Positions 7,083 through 16,880 of a stretch of 64,000 bases of DNA are shown one piece after another. Origin of the DNA: UBA7328 sp002471345 (lineage in GTDB: Bacteria > Bacteroidota > Bacteroidia > Chitinophagales > Saprospiraceae); contig CAXGOB010000005.1 in the NCBI GenBank assembly GCA_964011275.1, forward strand, positions 1 to 64,000, in the 5' to 3' direction. The first letter of the stretch is position 1; each line of letters begins with the position of its first letter. The notes under the pieces were generated by a model that made no database searches, had not been told where the DNA came from, and saw nothing but the letters and a program-made list of their open reading frames with translations. Position numbers and translations under genes: made by a program.

Positions 7083-8423
7083 TCATCTTGACTCTTTCTT
7101 ATCCTTCAAAGCATCACTAGGCTTTGGTACCCAATGATTTTTTCCTCCTGCTCTGTCATCATCGAAGTTTTCTGGAGCTTTGCCACTGTCCATATAATCT
7201 GACCAGCTTTCATGCCCTTTGTTATTCTTTGATTCGACCATTGTGATACAATCCTCTACAGGACATACCAAAGAGCAAAGATTGCATCCAACACAATTCT
7301 CATCAATAATTTGAGGCACTCTTACACCTTCAATTTTACTTAGTGAAATAGCCTGATGAGCGCCATCTTCACAGGCTATATAGCACAGCTGACAACCGAT
7401 GCATTTTTTCTCATCAATCTCAGCAATGACTTTATAATTCAGATTCAGATGTTCCCAGGATTCTACCTTAGGAACAGATTTTCCAATTAAATCATCAAGT
7501 TTATTAAAGCCTTTATCATCCATGTATTGCTCTAATCCACTGATCATTTCTCTGACTATCCCAAAACCATAATGCATAGCTGCTGTACATACTTGTACAT
7601 TTGAAGCTCCTAAAAGCATATGTTCTGTGGCATCTCTCCAAGACTCTATACCACCAATTCCAGATATAGGAATACCTACATTTTCGTCTTGAGCGCAGCT
7701 TTTTACCATATTTAGTGCAATAGGTTTTACAGCAGGCCCACAATATCCTCCATGTGTGCTTTTACCATCCACTTGAGGATTAGGTGCGAAGGTGTCCAGA
7801 TCTACATTGACTATACTTTGGATAGTGTTAATTAACGAAATGGCATCTGCTCCACCCGCAGCTGCCGCTCTTGCAGGTTCTGTTATATCTGTAATGTTAG
7901 GAGTGAGCTTTACTATCACTGGAACAGTTGCAGCTTCTTTGGCCCATTCAGTTATTGTCTGTAGGACAGCAGGTTCTTGGCCTACAGCTGATCCCATACC
8001 TCTTTCGCACATACCATGTGGGCACCCGAAATTTAATTCAATTCCATCTGCACCAGCATTTTCAACATCTTTAATGATTTGATGCCATTCTTCTTTTGTC
8101 TGAACCATAAGAGAAGCAATAACCGAATGATCAGGAAAGTATTTTTTGACCTCTTCTATTTCTTTCAGATTATCAGTTAGAGGTCTGTCAGTTATCAATT
8201 CAATATTATTAAATCCCATTATTCGGCTATCTCTATAATTCACAGCTCCATATCTGCTAGAGACATTAATCACAGGAACACCTAAGGTTTTCCAAACTGC
8301 ACCACCCCAGCCTGCATCAAAAGCTTTCATTACCTGATATCCCGAATTAGTAGGAGGTGCAGAAGCTAACCAAAATGGATTAGGAGAAATGATGCCAGCT
8401 AGATTGGCAGTTAAGTCAGCCAT
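7083..8423 (-). CDS. preA: NAD-dependent dihydropyrimidine dehydrogenase, PreA subunit
   Basis: The 446-residue protein has a dihydroorotate-dehydrogenase-like FMN barrel (about residues 3-310) and a C-terminal ferredoxin domain. The active-site loop reads NFGCPHGMCERGMG, with the catalytic Cys in the position used by mammalian dihydropyrimidine dehydrogenase. Two [4Fe-4S] motifs follow: CIGCQLCYIAC and CVGCNLCSLVCP. With PreT it reduces uracil or thymine to the 5,6-dihydro form. It ends with a charged disordered tail of about 40 residues. The preT stop lies four bases before its start, so the two subunits are co-translated. Confidence 0.95.
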   Translation of the reverse strand: MADLTANLAGIISPNPFWLASAPPTNSGYQVMKAFDAGWGGAVWKTLGVPVINVSSRYGAVNYRDSRIMGFNNIELITDRPLTDNLKEIEEVKKYFPDHSVIASLMVQTKEEWHQIIKDVENAGADGIELNFGCPHGMCERGMGSAVGQEPAVLQTITEWAKEAATVPVIVKLTPNITDITEPARAAAAGGADAISLINTIQSIVNVDLDTFAPNPQVDGKSTHGGYCGPAVKPIALNMVKSCAQDENVGIPISGIGGIESWRDATEHMLLGASNVQVCTAAMHYGFGIVREMISGLEQYMDDKGFNKLDDLIGKSVPKVESWEHLNLNYKVIAEIDEKKCIGCQLCYIACEDGAHQAISLSKIEGVRVPQIIDENCVGCNLCSLVCPVEDCITMVESKNNKGHESWSDYMDSGKAPENFDDDRAGGKNHWVPKPSDALKDKKESR

Positions 8424-8427
8424 TGTT

Positions 8428-9756
8428 TTATATTTCTTTGTTCTTCAAAAATGAATCTATACCCTGCGCTGCTTGTTTTCCTTCAGCACAAGCATTTACG
8501 ACTTCGGCACCACCATTAACAGCATCACCTCCTGCAAAATATTTCCCATTTGAGCATTGCATCGTTTTAGAATCGATTTTGATTCTTCCTTTACTATCAT
8601 ATTCAAGAAGTGGAATTTCCAGTATATCTGTTTGCTTTTCTTGACCTGTGGCTAATATGAGAAAATCACAAGGCACGGAAAATTCAGAATTTTCAAGTTC
8701 TTCTAACTTTCCATTTTTGGATTGGGTCCTAATACAAAGCAGTTCTTCAACTAAAAAGCCTCCTCTTATTTCTTTCAAATTTGCGTTAAAAATAGCTTTT
8801 GCACCTACAGATTTGATTAGATCATATTCAAACTCATATGCACCCATTTCCTCCTTTGATCTTCTGTAAATCAAGGTAACATCAGCTCCTATTCTTGCAC
8901 ATTCTGAAGCAGCATCCATTGCTGTGTTTCCACCGCCTATAACCACTACTTTTTTACCGACCTTAACTTGCAGTGGATTCATTTTGAAGTCTTCAATAAA
9001 TTCTGTCGCTCCTATGCAGTTTTCTAGATCTGTTCCTTCAGTACTTGGAATGTTTGTTTTTCCTAAACCAATACCCAAGAATATAGCATCATACTTTTCT
9101 TCTAAATTTTTGAATTCTCTTGAGGTATCAATTCTTTTATTGTAAACCACATTAAACCCAAATTGATCTTGTAAATAATCGATCTCTTCGATCACCTCAT
9201 CATTTGTGATTTTGTATGGAGCAGTACCATTTAATGCAAGTCCACCAGGTTTTGAATTAGTTTCGAAAATGTCTACTTCATAACCCAGAAGTGACAATTC
9301 ACATGCACAAGAAAGACCAGAAGGCCCAGCCCCAACTACGGCTACTTTATGATTATTACTTTCGGATTTTTTAAAGAGTTGTTTGCTATTCTTGATAGCA
9401 GCAGTAGTGGCATGACTTTGCAGCCTTCCTATTTCAATTGGTTTGACGCCTTGCTCATTATAGACACACGCACCTTCACAGAGCACCTCTGTGGGGCACA
9501 CTTTTCCACATGTGTGTCCAAAAAAATTAGAGGAGTAAATGGTTTTTGCCGCTCCTGTTAGATTTTCAGTATTGATTTGTTTTATAAAAAGTGGGATGTC
9601 TATACTAGTAGGGCACGCTTTTATACAAGGAGCGTCATAACAAAACAAACATCTTGAACTTTCATAGTAGGCCATATTCGCATCCATCAATGGCTTCAAT
9701 TGTTCAAAGTTTTCAGTAAATTCCTTTGGAGTTGTTGGCATTTTGAAGTCGCTCAT
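8428..9756 (-). CDS. preT: NAD-dependent dihydropyrimidine dehydrogenase, PreT subunit
   Basis: This 442-residue flavoprotein belongs to the GltD-like group. The N-terminal Fer4_20 domain has CLFCYDAPCIKACP and HTCGKVCP, ligands for two [4Fe-4S] clusters. An FAD site GAGPSGLSCACE follows at about residue 142 and an NAD site GGGNTAMDAASECAR at about 274; a second FAD motif ends in ATGQEKQ and FAGGDAVNG. It takes electrons from NAD(P)H and hands them to PreA for reduction of the pyrimidine ring. It sits between beta-ureidopropionase (five bases upstream) and preA in the same operon. Confidence 0.95.
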   Translation of the reverse strand: MSDFKMPTTPKEFTENFEQLKPLMDANMAYYESSRCLFCYDAPCIKACPTSIDIPLFIKQINTENLTGAAKTIYSSNFFGHTCGKVCPTEVLCEGACVYNEQGVKPIEIGRLQSHATTAAIKNSKQLFKKSESNNHKVAVVGAGPSGLSCACELSLLGYEVDIFETNSKPGGLALNGTAPYKITNDEVIEEIDYLQDQFGFNVVYNKRIDTSREFKNLEEKYDAIFLGIGLGKTNIPSTEGTDLENCIGATEFIEDFKMNPLQVKVGKKVVVIGGGNTAMDAASECARIGADVTLIYRRSKEEMGAYEFEYDLIKSVGAKAIFNANLKEIRGGFLVEELLCIRTQSKNGKLEELENSEFSVPCDFLILATGQEKQTDILEIPLLEYDSKGRIKIDSKTMQCSNGKYFAGGDAVNGGAEVVNACAEGKQAAQGIDSFLKNKEI

Positions 9757-9761
9757 AGGTT

Positions 9762-10628
9762 CTATAGTTCTACAATTTTTCCATAAGTTTCTGGTCTCCT
9801 GTCTCTAAAAAATTGCCAAGTAGATCTTACCTCTTCAATCATATCAAGATCAAATTCTGAAACTAAAAGTTCATCGTTGTCTTCTGATGCTTGTGAAAAA
9901 ATTTGTCCTCTTGGATCCACGAAATAAGAGCTGCCATAAAACTTGCCAAGATTCCATGGCTTTTCAGTGCCTACTCTATTGATACAACCCATAAAGTAAC
10001 CATTGGCAGCAGCATGTGCAGGCTGTTCTAGTTGCCATAGATATTGTGATAAACCAGCAACAGTAGCAGAAGGGTTATAAACTATTTCAGCTCCATTTAG
10101 ACCCAATACTCTGGCTCCATCTGGGAAGTGTCTATCATAGCAGATGTATACTCCTACTTTAGCATATTTTGTTTGGAACACAGGATAGCCTAAGTTGCCG
10201 GGTTTGAAAAAGAACTTTTCCCAAAAACCAGAAGTTTGAGGTATATGATTCTTTCTGTATTTACCCAAGTAAGTCCCATCGGCATCAATCACCGCAGCTG
10301 TATTATACAAGACTCCAGCACTTTCTTTTTCATATATCGGTACAATAATGACCATGTTGTATTTCTTGGCATATTTAGCCATTAATTCAGTTGTTGGACC
10401 TGGTATAGACTCCGCTGTAGAATACCATTTCGCATCCTGACCAGGACAGAAATATGGGGTGGTGAATATCTCCTGTAGACATAGAATTTGAACGCCTTGT
10501 TTCCCAGCTTCCTCAATGTACGGAATATGTTTTTCCGTCATTGCTCTAACTATTTCATCTATCGATCCTTCGCCCTCAGTCATTGGAAGGCTCATTTGGA
10601 TTAATCCTGATTTTATAATTCTACTCAT
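9762..10628 (-). CDS. beta-ureidopropionase (N-carbamoyl-beta-alanine amidohydrolase)
   Basis: The 288-residue protein is a nitrilase-fold amidohydrolase with the catalytic Glu in LCLQEIF, the Lys in KYRKNHIPQ and the Cys in YICYDRHFPDGAR. The surroundings of the Cys and the length match the carbamoyl-beta-alanine branch rather than nitrilases proper. It hydrolyses N-carbamoyl-beta-alanine to beta-alanine, CO2 and ammonia, the third step of reductive pyrimidine breakdown. The gene follows dihydropyrimidinase by 34 bases and leads into preT, which supports the substrate assignment. No signal peptide; the enzyme is cytoplasmic. Confidence 0.92.
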   Translation of the reverse strand: MSRIIKSGLIQMSLPMTEGEGSIDEIVRAMTEKHIPYIEEAGKQGVQILCLQEIFTTPYFCPGQDAKWYSTAESIPGPTTELMAKYAKKYNMVIIVPIYEKESAGVLYNTAAVIDADGTYLGKYRKNHIPQTSGFWEKFFFKPGNLGYPVFQTKYAKVGVYICYDRHFPDGARVLGLNGAEIVYNPSATVAGLSQYLWQLEQPAHAAANGYFMGCINRVGTEKPWNLGKFYGSSYFVDPRGQIFSQASEDNDELLVSEFDLDMIEEVRSTWQFFRDRRPETYGKIVEL

Positions 10629-10662
10629 TTCTTTTTAGTTATCAGTTTCTTTCTTCAATGTA

Positions 10663-12045
10663 CTAGACTACTTTACTAACCTTATCACGCTTAATAAACT
10701 GTCCATATCCTTTTTCAATCTTCACAATACCATTGTCTATTACGTGTTTCCCTCTTAAAATTATGTGTTTACATTTACCCTTTACTTCCCATCCTTCATA
10801 ACCTGAATAGTCAACATTCATATGATGATTGTCTACTGAAATAGTATGCTCTTCATTTGGATCGAAGATTACTAAATCTGCATCAGAACCCACTGATATA
10901 CATCCTTTTCTAGGGTGCATACCAAATATTTTTGCAGCATTTGTGGAGGTCACCTCCACGAATTTATTCTGACTTATTCTTCCTTTATTTACTCCTTCTG
11001 AGTATAGTAATTCCATCCTATGTTCGATTGCTGGGTGTCCATTTGGAATTTTGGAAAAATCATCTTTACCCAATAGCTTTTGTTCCCAGTTGAAGGGGCA
11101 ATGATCTGTACCTAGTACTTGAACTAACCCTTGATTTAAACCAGCCCAAAGCGCTTCTTGATCCTTTTTTTCTCGAAGCGGAGGACTCATTACCCACTTT
11201 GCACCTTCAAAATCTTTCTCATATAATGAAGCATCCAATAACAGATATTGAATACAAGTCTCTACAAAAATTTTTTGATTTCTTTTTCCTGCTCTTCTAG
11301 TGGCATTTAGAGCACCTTCACATGTAAGATGTACAATATATGCAGGTACTCCGGTGTAATCTGCCATATCACAAAATCTGCCAGATGCTTCAGCTTCGGT
11401 TATTTCTGGTTGTGATAAGTAATGATAAAGAGGTGATAATTTACCTTCTGACTTGTGCTGAGCAATCAGAGAATCAATAATGTCCCCATTGGTAGCATGG
11501 ACTGTGACCATTCCCCCTTGATCTCTAACTTCTTGCATCAGCTGGACCATCTGACCATCATCTATCATGAGTGCTCCCTTATAAGCCATGAAAGTTTTAA
11601 AAGAGGTAATGCCTTCTTTATTGATTAATTCTCTTACTTCCTTTCGTGTATTTTCATTGAAATCAGTTACGGCCATATGAAAAGAATAATCGCCAAAACA
11701 GTTATTATCTGACCTCCCTCTCCAAGTTTTCAAGGCATCATAAAGCGATTTTCCTTGTGTTTGAAGGATAAAATCTATGACCATAGTGGTGCCACCATGC
11801 AAGGCTGCTAAGGTTCCTGACGCATAGTCATCACTAGAAAATGTACCCATGAAAGGCATATCAAGATGCACATGAGGATCAATCCCTCCTGGGAAAATTA
11901 CTTTTCCAGAGGCATCAATAATTTCATCGGCATCTTCATTCAGGTTTTCTCCAATGCTATGTATTCTTTCGTTTTCTATGTAAATGTCAGCATGGTAACT
12001 ATCTGAGGCAGTAATGATGTGGCCGTTTCTGATCAGTAATGACAT
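10663..12045 (-). CDS. dihydropyrimidinase / D-hydantoinase
   Basis: The 460-residue cyclic amidohydrolase has the metal-binding DPHVHLD motif near residue 58, the carboxylated Lys in SFKTFMAYKG near 150, His residues in VHATNGD and VHLTCEGAL, and the Asp of GTDHCPFN. This full set is that of D-hydantoinases and dihydropyrimidinases, homotetrameric di-zinc enzymes. It opens the ring of dihydrouracil to N-carbamoyl-beta-alanine. The flanking transporter, ureidopropionase and PreAT make dihydropyrimidinase the natural reading, not a hydantoin-specific enzyme. Confidence 0.95.
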   Translation of the reverse strand: MSLLIRNGHIITASDSYHADIYIENERIHSIGENLNEDADEIIDASGKVIFPGGIDPHVHLDMPFMGTFSSDDYASGTLAALHGGTTMVIDFILQTQGKSLYDALKTWRGRSDNNCFGDYSFHMAVTDFNENTRKEVRELINKEGITSFKTFMAYKGALMIDDGQMVQLMQEVRDQGGMVTVHATNGDIIDSLIAQHKSEGKLSPLYHYLSQPEITEAEASGRFCDMADYTGVPAYIVHLTCEGALNATRRAGKRNQKIFVETCIQYLLLDASLYEKDFEGAKWVMSPPLREKKDQEALWAGLNQGLVQVLGTDHCPFNWEQKLLGKDDFSKIPNGHPAIEHRMELLYSEGVNKGRISQNKFVEVTSTNAAKIFGMHPRKGCISVGSDADLVIFDPNEEHTISVDNHHMNVDYSGYEGWEVKGKCKHIILRGKHVIDNGIVKIEKGYGQFIKRDKVSKVV

Positions 12046-12131
12046 AAGACGTATTTTGAAAACATTATAAAATCACTTCAATGAAAATACTGAAATTGTG
12101 AAATACAAAATCAGTTATTCTAATACATGTA

Positions 12132-13814
12132 TTATGCCGTACTTTTTTTAGTCTTTTTCATAAGCAAATAGTAAAGGCTAAAAGAAATGAAAAACCCAGT
12201 GAAACATGACAACGTATATAAGAAATTCAGTGACGGTACCCAGTAGCCTATGAGAGCAGTACCAACACCGATAGTTAAAGCAATCATAGCAGCTCGATTA
12301 AATCCAGTACTATTATAACTGTAAATCCCATTTACTTTAAAAAGCTCATCGATTTCTAGATGTTTGTCTCTAATCATAAAGTAATCACAAATTAGAATCC
12401 CAAGTACTGGCCCTAGTAAGCCACTTACAAATACTAGTAAGCCGCTTATTTCATTCATGATCCACCATGGGCAGATGAGAATCCCAATAATAGCCGTGAT
12501 TATTCCACCACTTCTGAAACTGATTTTAGTAGGTATAATATTAGAAAATGCATTTGCAGGTGCTATGACATTGGCGGCAATATTAGTACTCAATGTAGCG
12601 ATGATCATAAATATTTGAGCGATAATCACAACAAGTGGATTACTAAACTTACCTACAAGGCTAACCGGATCCCAAGGGGCATCATCTGCAATCAAAATAT
12701 CAGGGAACACTACTACAGCAGCACAGGTAACGAAGATGCCTACAAAAGAGAATAAAGCCATTGTACCTGGTAATCCAATAAATTGACCTAGAATTTGATT
12801 CTTTTGCGTAGAAGTAAATCTTGTAATGTCAGCAATGCTAATAGCCATTGTAGCCCAAAATCCAACCATAGCAGTAAGTGACAAAAGGTAAATCCAAATT
12901 TTACCCCAGAATCCCTTTTTAGCAGGAATTACAGATGGGGTGATCTGACTAGATTGGAAATCACCATTTCTATAGACTATTTCTTTATCATTTGTATTTG
13001 AATTTAGTGCTACTGATTGGCCGTAACCTGTAAGTGGTTGCCATAATGTTTCCACAGAATTGTCAATATCTACAAGATTAAATTCTGTTGCTTTTACTGT
13101 GCCATCTAAATTCTTAATAGGGAACAATTGAACTGATTGACCATTAGTCCCATCTACCAAAACAGCAGATGGTTGTCCCAATTGTTCACTTTGATCCAAT
13201 ACTTTCCCAAAGCTGCCAACAGCACTTGCTCCCCAAGCTATCAGTCCAATACCAATAGCGATCAGGATTGGAGCGGCGAATTTTTCTAACCATTTTATAC
13301 TTTCTGTCCCTTTCCAAATGAAATAGACATTTAACATCCAGAAGAGTGCAAAACCTATAAATTTTCCAAAGTCTAACCCTAAAGAAGGAGAAGTGCCATT
13401 AATAGCATGCCATATGGCATAAAATGCCAGTCCCCCAATCCAAGTTTGAATACCAAACCATCCACAAGCCACAATACCTCTGACTACAGCTGCTATATGA
13501 ATACCTTTTGTGCCAAATGCAGCTCTTCCAATTACAGGAAAAGGAATGCCATATTTCACTCCAGCATGACCATTCAAAACCATAGGTATGGTAATAATCA
13601 AGTTGCCAAGTGCAATTATTATTAAGGCTTCTAACCAATTTAAACCTCCCTTAATCATATAGGAAGCAAGAAGGTATGTAGGAATGCAAACAGCCATTCC
13701 TACCCAAATCGCTGTCATGTCCCACAAACCCCAAGTTCTTTCTTGAACCGGTATCGGAGCTAAATCTTCACTGTATAAAGGGGATGATTGGATTTCTGAA
13801 GGTATATCTTCCAT
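12132..13814 (-). CDS. NCS1 family nucleobase transporter with extra loop
   Basis: This 560-residue protein has about twelve membrane helices and NCS1 signatures such as GYWVPS, GRAAFGTKG and the GIQTWIGG helix. NCS1 carriers bring in uracil, cytosine, allantoin or hydantoins with sodium or protons. Between about residues 200 and 300 there is a polar, non-membrane insert (LDQSEQLGQPSAV, VYRNGDFQSSQITP) that typical NCS1 proteins of about 480-500 residues do not have. The gene starts three bases after the transaminase stop and clearly belongs to the pyrimidine operon, so uracil or cytosine is the likely cargo. Confidence 0.9.
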   Translation of the reverse strand: MEDIPSEIQSSPLYSEDLAPIPVQERTWGLWDMTAIWVGMAVCIPTYLLASYMIKGGLNWLEALIIIALGNLIITIPMVLNGHAGVKYGIPFPVIGRAAFGTKGIHIAAVVRGIVACGWFGIQTWIGGLAFYAIWHAINGTSPSLGLDFGKFIGFALFWMLNVYFIWKGTESIKWLEKFAAPILIAIGIGLIAWGASAVGSFGKVLDQSEQLGQPSAVLVDGTNGQSVQLFPIKNLDGTVKATEFNLVDIDNSVETLWQPLTGYGQSVALNSNTNDKEIVYRNGDFQSSQITPSVIPAKKGFWGKIWIYLLSLTAMVGFWATMAISIADITRFTSTQKNQILGQFIGLPGTMALFSFVGIFVTCAAVVVFPDILIADDAPWDPVSLVGKFSNPLVVIIAQIFMIIATLSTNIAANVIAPANAFSNIIPTKISFRSGGIITAIIGILICPWWIMNEISGLLVFVSGLLGPVLGILICDYFMIRDKHLEIDELFKVNGIYSYNSTGFNRAAMIALTIGVGTALIGYWVPSLNFLYTLSCFTGFFISFSLYYLLMKKTKKSTA

Positions 13815-13817
13815 GTT

Positions 13818-15161
13818 TTAATCAATATGTTTATCGGCAATAGAAATGGCTTGAGAAATTATATCTATTCCTTCATTAATTTCATCTTGTGTAATATTGA
13901 GTGGAGGAGCTATGAAGATAAAGTTCCATTTCACAAATGTAAACATGCCTAATTCTCTAATTTTTGCACCCACCTGTTTCATCACTTTCATTTCACTTGC
14001 CTTGGCATTGAAAGGAGCCATGGGTTCTTTTGTCTTTCTATTTTTTACCAATTCTATACAGCCTAATAAACCAGTATTTCTCCAATCTCCAATGGAAGGG
14101 TGCCTTTCTTTTAGAGCATCCACAGCATAGTCCATGTAATCACCACTTTTTGCTGCTTGATTAATCAGATCTTCATTTTCATAAATATCCAGTACTGCTA
14201 AGGCAGAAGCACATGAAACTGGATGAGCTGAATAGGTCAATCCTAAAGGCAAATAGTCATCATAATAAGCTTTTGCGATTTTGTCAGTAACCATCATACC
14301 TCCAAGAGGTAAATATCCACATGTTAATCCTTTAGCAATACACATAATATCTGGACTGACTTCATGGTGATCTATTCCAAACCACTTACCAGTTCTTCCA
14401 AATCCACTCATGACTTCATCTACAATTAATAGTATGCCATATTCATCACACAATCTCCGAATCTCTTTAAGATAAAATGGAGGATATTTAATACAACCAG
14501 AGGACCCAGACTCACCTTCCATAATTATGGCTGCAAAATTTTCAGGACCTTCATATTTAAGTATTTTGTCGATGTTCGCTATGGATCTTTCACCGCATTC
14601 CTCTATACTGCTCGAATACCAAGGACATCTATATGCATATGGGTTTTGGACATGAACAATATTTGGAGTTTGTTGGCTGTCTACTTTTAGTTTTCTTGGA
14701 TCTCCACCAGCACTGATTGCCCCTAAAGTTGCTCCATGATAGGCTCTGTATTGAGTCATGATCTTGTGCCTTCCTGTATAAAGACGGGCCAGCTTTATGC
14801 TATTATCTATTGCCTCTGCACCACCTAATGTGAAAAAAGTCTTGGTAAGATTCTTTGGGCTACATTCTGCTAACCTTTTTCCTAATTCGCCTCTTACATC
14901 AGTAGAAAAACTAGGAGCTACATAGCTTAATTTGTTCATTTGTTCAGTCACTGCATCCGTCACTTCTTTCCTGCCATGACCTATGTTGACATTCATCAGC
15001 TGGGATGAAAAGTCAATGTATTTTTTACCACTATTATCATAAATATATACCCCTTCACCACGATCTGCATGGATTGGATTCAATGCTCCTTGGGCAGACC
15101 ATGAGAATAAAGTGTAATCTAAGTTGTCTTGAATTTTTGAATTCTTTATCGCTGTTTTCAT
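13818..15161 (-). CDS. class III aminotransferase, probable beta-alanine transaminase
   Basis: The 447-residue PLP enzyme has the class III pattern: GGAEAIDNSIKLAR for cofactor phosphate, VDEVMSGFGRTG with the Asp that contacts the pyridine nitrogen, and the Schiff-base Lys in IAKGLTCGYLPLG. Class III enzymes act on omega-amino groups. In this operon, beta-alanine is the product of the upstream step and malonate semialdehyde the substrate of the dehydrogenase next door, so beta-alanine:2-oxoacid transaminase is the best reading. Taurine or 4-aminobutyrate transaminase activity is an alternative. Confidence 0.88.
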   Translation of the reverse strand: MKTAIKNSKIQDNLDYTLFSWSAQGALNPIHADRGEGVYIYDNSGKKYIDFSSQLMNVNIGHGRKEVTDAVTEQMNKLSYVAPSFSTDVRGELGKRLAECSPKNLTKTFFTLGGAEAIDNSIKLARLYTGRHKIMTQYRAYHGATLGAISAGGDPRKLKVDSQQTPNIVHVQNPYAYRCPWYSSSIEECGERSIANIDKILKYEGPENFAAIIMEGESGSSGCIKYPPFYLKEIRRLCDEYGILLIVDEVMSGFGRTGKWFGIDHHEVSPDIMCIAKGLTCGYLPLGGMMVTDKIAKAYYDDYLPLGLTYSAHPVSCASALAVLDIYENEDLINQAAKSGDYMDYAVDALKERHPSIGDWRNTGLLGCIELVKNRKTKEPMAPFNAKASEMKVMKQVGAKIRELGMFTFVKWNFIFIAPPLNITQDEINEGIDIISQAISIADKHID

Positions 15162-15237
15162 TTTGTAGAAAGTTTCAAAACTGAAATATTATCTGAACTT
15201 ATGTTTTAAGTCTTTACTCTTTTGTTTTACTTTGATA

Positions 15238-16713
15238 CTATGACATCCAATTTGTCCATGCTTCTGGATTCCATTTAGTTGTCCTTTTCTTTAGCTTGGT
15301 CCAAAATGATATCGAGCTCTTTCCAGTTATATCATTCACACCAAATCTAGACTCATTCCAACCCCCAAATGAAAATGGCTCCCTTGGTACAGGTACACCA
15401 ATATTAACTCCCACCATTCCAGCACTTACATTGTCCATGACATAGTTGGCCATAGACCCATTTTGAGTGAATACTGAGGACGCATTTCCATAGTTTGAAC
15501 TGTTTTCGATTTTTATAGCTTCATCTATATCACTGGTGCGCATAATAGATAGAACAGGTCCGAATACTTCTTCTTTAGCTATGCTCATTTCTGGTCTTAC
15601 ATAGTCCAACACTGTGGTTCCGACATAAAATCCACCTTCTTTTCCAGGAAGCGAAACATTCCGACCATCTACTAATACTTTTGCTCCTTCAGCTTCAGCT
15701 TCAGTAATATACTTTTCTATTCTTTCTTTGGCTTCTTTTGAGATGACAGAACCCAAGTTTTCTCCGACTTTAATTTTTCTTGCTTCTTGACAAATTCGTT
15801 CGACAATATGGTCTACTTGGCCTACAGCTACCATAGCTGAAGCTGCCATACATCTTTGTCCCGCACAACCTGACATTGATGCTGCCACATTTGTGGCTGT
15901 CATATCTACATGAGCATCTGGAAGCACAATAAGATGGTTTTTTGCTCCACCGAGTGCTACACATCTTTTTAGATTAGACGTTGCTCTTTGGTACACAATT
16001 TTAGCTACTCGAGTAGACCCCACAAAAGATACTGCTTCTATAACCGGATGATCGCATATAGCTTCTACTATATCTTTGTCTCCATTCACGATATTTAAGA
16101 CGCCATCAGGAAGGCCAGCTTCTTTGAATAATTCTGCAATCTTTAATGCGCTAATTGGAGTCTGTTCTGAGGGCTTCACAATCATACAGTTCCCAAGTGC
16201 CAATGCATTTGGTATGGTCCAAAGAGGAACCATTGTCGGGAAATTAAATGGGGTTATCGATGCAACTATCCCAACAGGCATATGAGTTGTTCTGCATTCG
16301 ACTCCTTTACTTACCTCTTGTATTTCATCATTTATCATTTGTGGTAAAGAGCAAGCAAATTCGGTTAGTTCTATTCCCTTTAGTACTTCTGCCCTTGCTT
16401 CACTTCTTATTTTACCATTTTCGAGATGAACTATTTCAGTTAGTTCATCTATGTTCTTTTCTAATAGGTTTCTGAACTTATAGAATACACCTACTCTTTC
16501 TTTCAGAGTTAGGGCAGACCAAGCAGGGAAAGCATCTTGAGCTGATTTTACGGCTTTGTTAAGGTCATCTTTTGTAGAAAGGACCACTTTTGATAAAACA
16601 CTTCCATCCACGGGACATAAAACATCCATGGTTTTTGTTTGACCATTTGAATGGTGGCCGTTTATGAAATTGGTTGTGATCTCTATGGATTGAGATGAAT
16701 TACTCATTTGCAA
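15238..16713 (-). CDS. mmsA: (methyl)malonate semialdehyde dehydrogenase, CoA-acylating
   Basis: The 491-residue aldehyde dehydrogenase shows the features of the MmsA/IolA group: FVGSTRVAK for NAD binding, GGAKNHLIVLPDA in place of the general-base Glu region, and the catalytic Cys in GCAGQRCMA. MmsA needs no general base because CoA attacks the thioester. It converts malonate semialdehyde to acetyl-CoA and CO2, or the methyl form from thymine or valine to propionyl-CoA. It is the first gene of the minus-strand pyrimidine block. The start could be ATG 16713 or the second Met two codons on. Confidence 0.93.
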   Translation of the reverse strand: MQMSNSSQSIEITTNFINGHHSNGQTKTMDVLCPVDGSVLSKVVLSTKDDLNKAVKSAQDAFPAWSALTLKERVGVFYKFRNLLEKNIDELTEIVHLENGKIRSEARAEVLKGIELTEFACSLPQMINDEIQEVSKGVECRTTHMPVGIVASITPFNFPTMVPLWTIPNALALGNCMIVKPSEQTPISALKIAELFKEAGLPDGVLNIVNGDKDIVEAICDHPVIEAVSFVGSTRVAKIVYQRATSNLKRCVALGGAKNHLIVLPDAHVDMTATNVAASMSGCAGQRCMAASAMVAVGQVDHIVERICQEARKIKVGENLGSVISKEAKERIEKYITEAEAEGAKVLVDGRNVSLPGKEGGFYVGTTVLDYVRPEMSIAKEEVFGPVLSIMRTSDIDEAIKIENSSNYGNASSVFTQNGSMANYVMDNVSAGMVGVNIGVPVPREPFSFGGWNESRFGVNDITGKSSISFWTKLKKRTTKWNPEAWTNWMS

Positions 16714-16880
16714 TTAATTTAAATTGTAGTATGCAAAAAGTTTGCCTGATTAAGATAGGACATATTTGATTATTCAGCTGAACCTTTATACTTGATTCGA
16801 ATTCAGTTTAAAATTCTAGATACTTCTTATCAATTGAACATGAGATGAGATTAAATATTTTGAGATGATATCAATCAACT
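16714..16880 (-). promoter_or_regulatory. leader of the pyrimidine operon
   Basis: This AT-rich 167-base gap lies between the Lrp regulator and the first catabolic gene, both on the minus strand. It is the only long spacer upstream of the block and so probably carries its promoter. I could not pick out a clear TAnnTTTG box or a convincing operator. Confidence 0.35.

Noticed and set aside
7516..7743. Second open frame inside preA
   Set aside because: It is an out-of-frame shadow of the FMN barrel with odd composition rich in Cys, Trp and Tyr.
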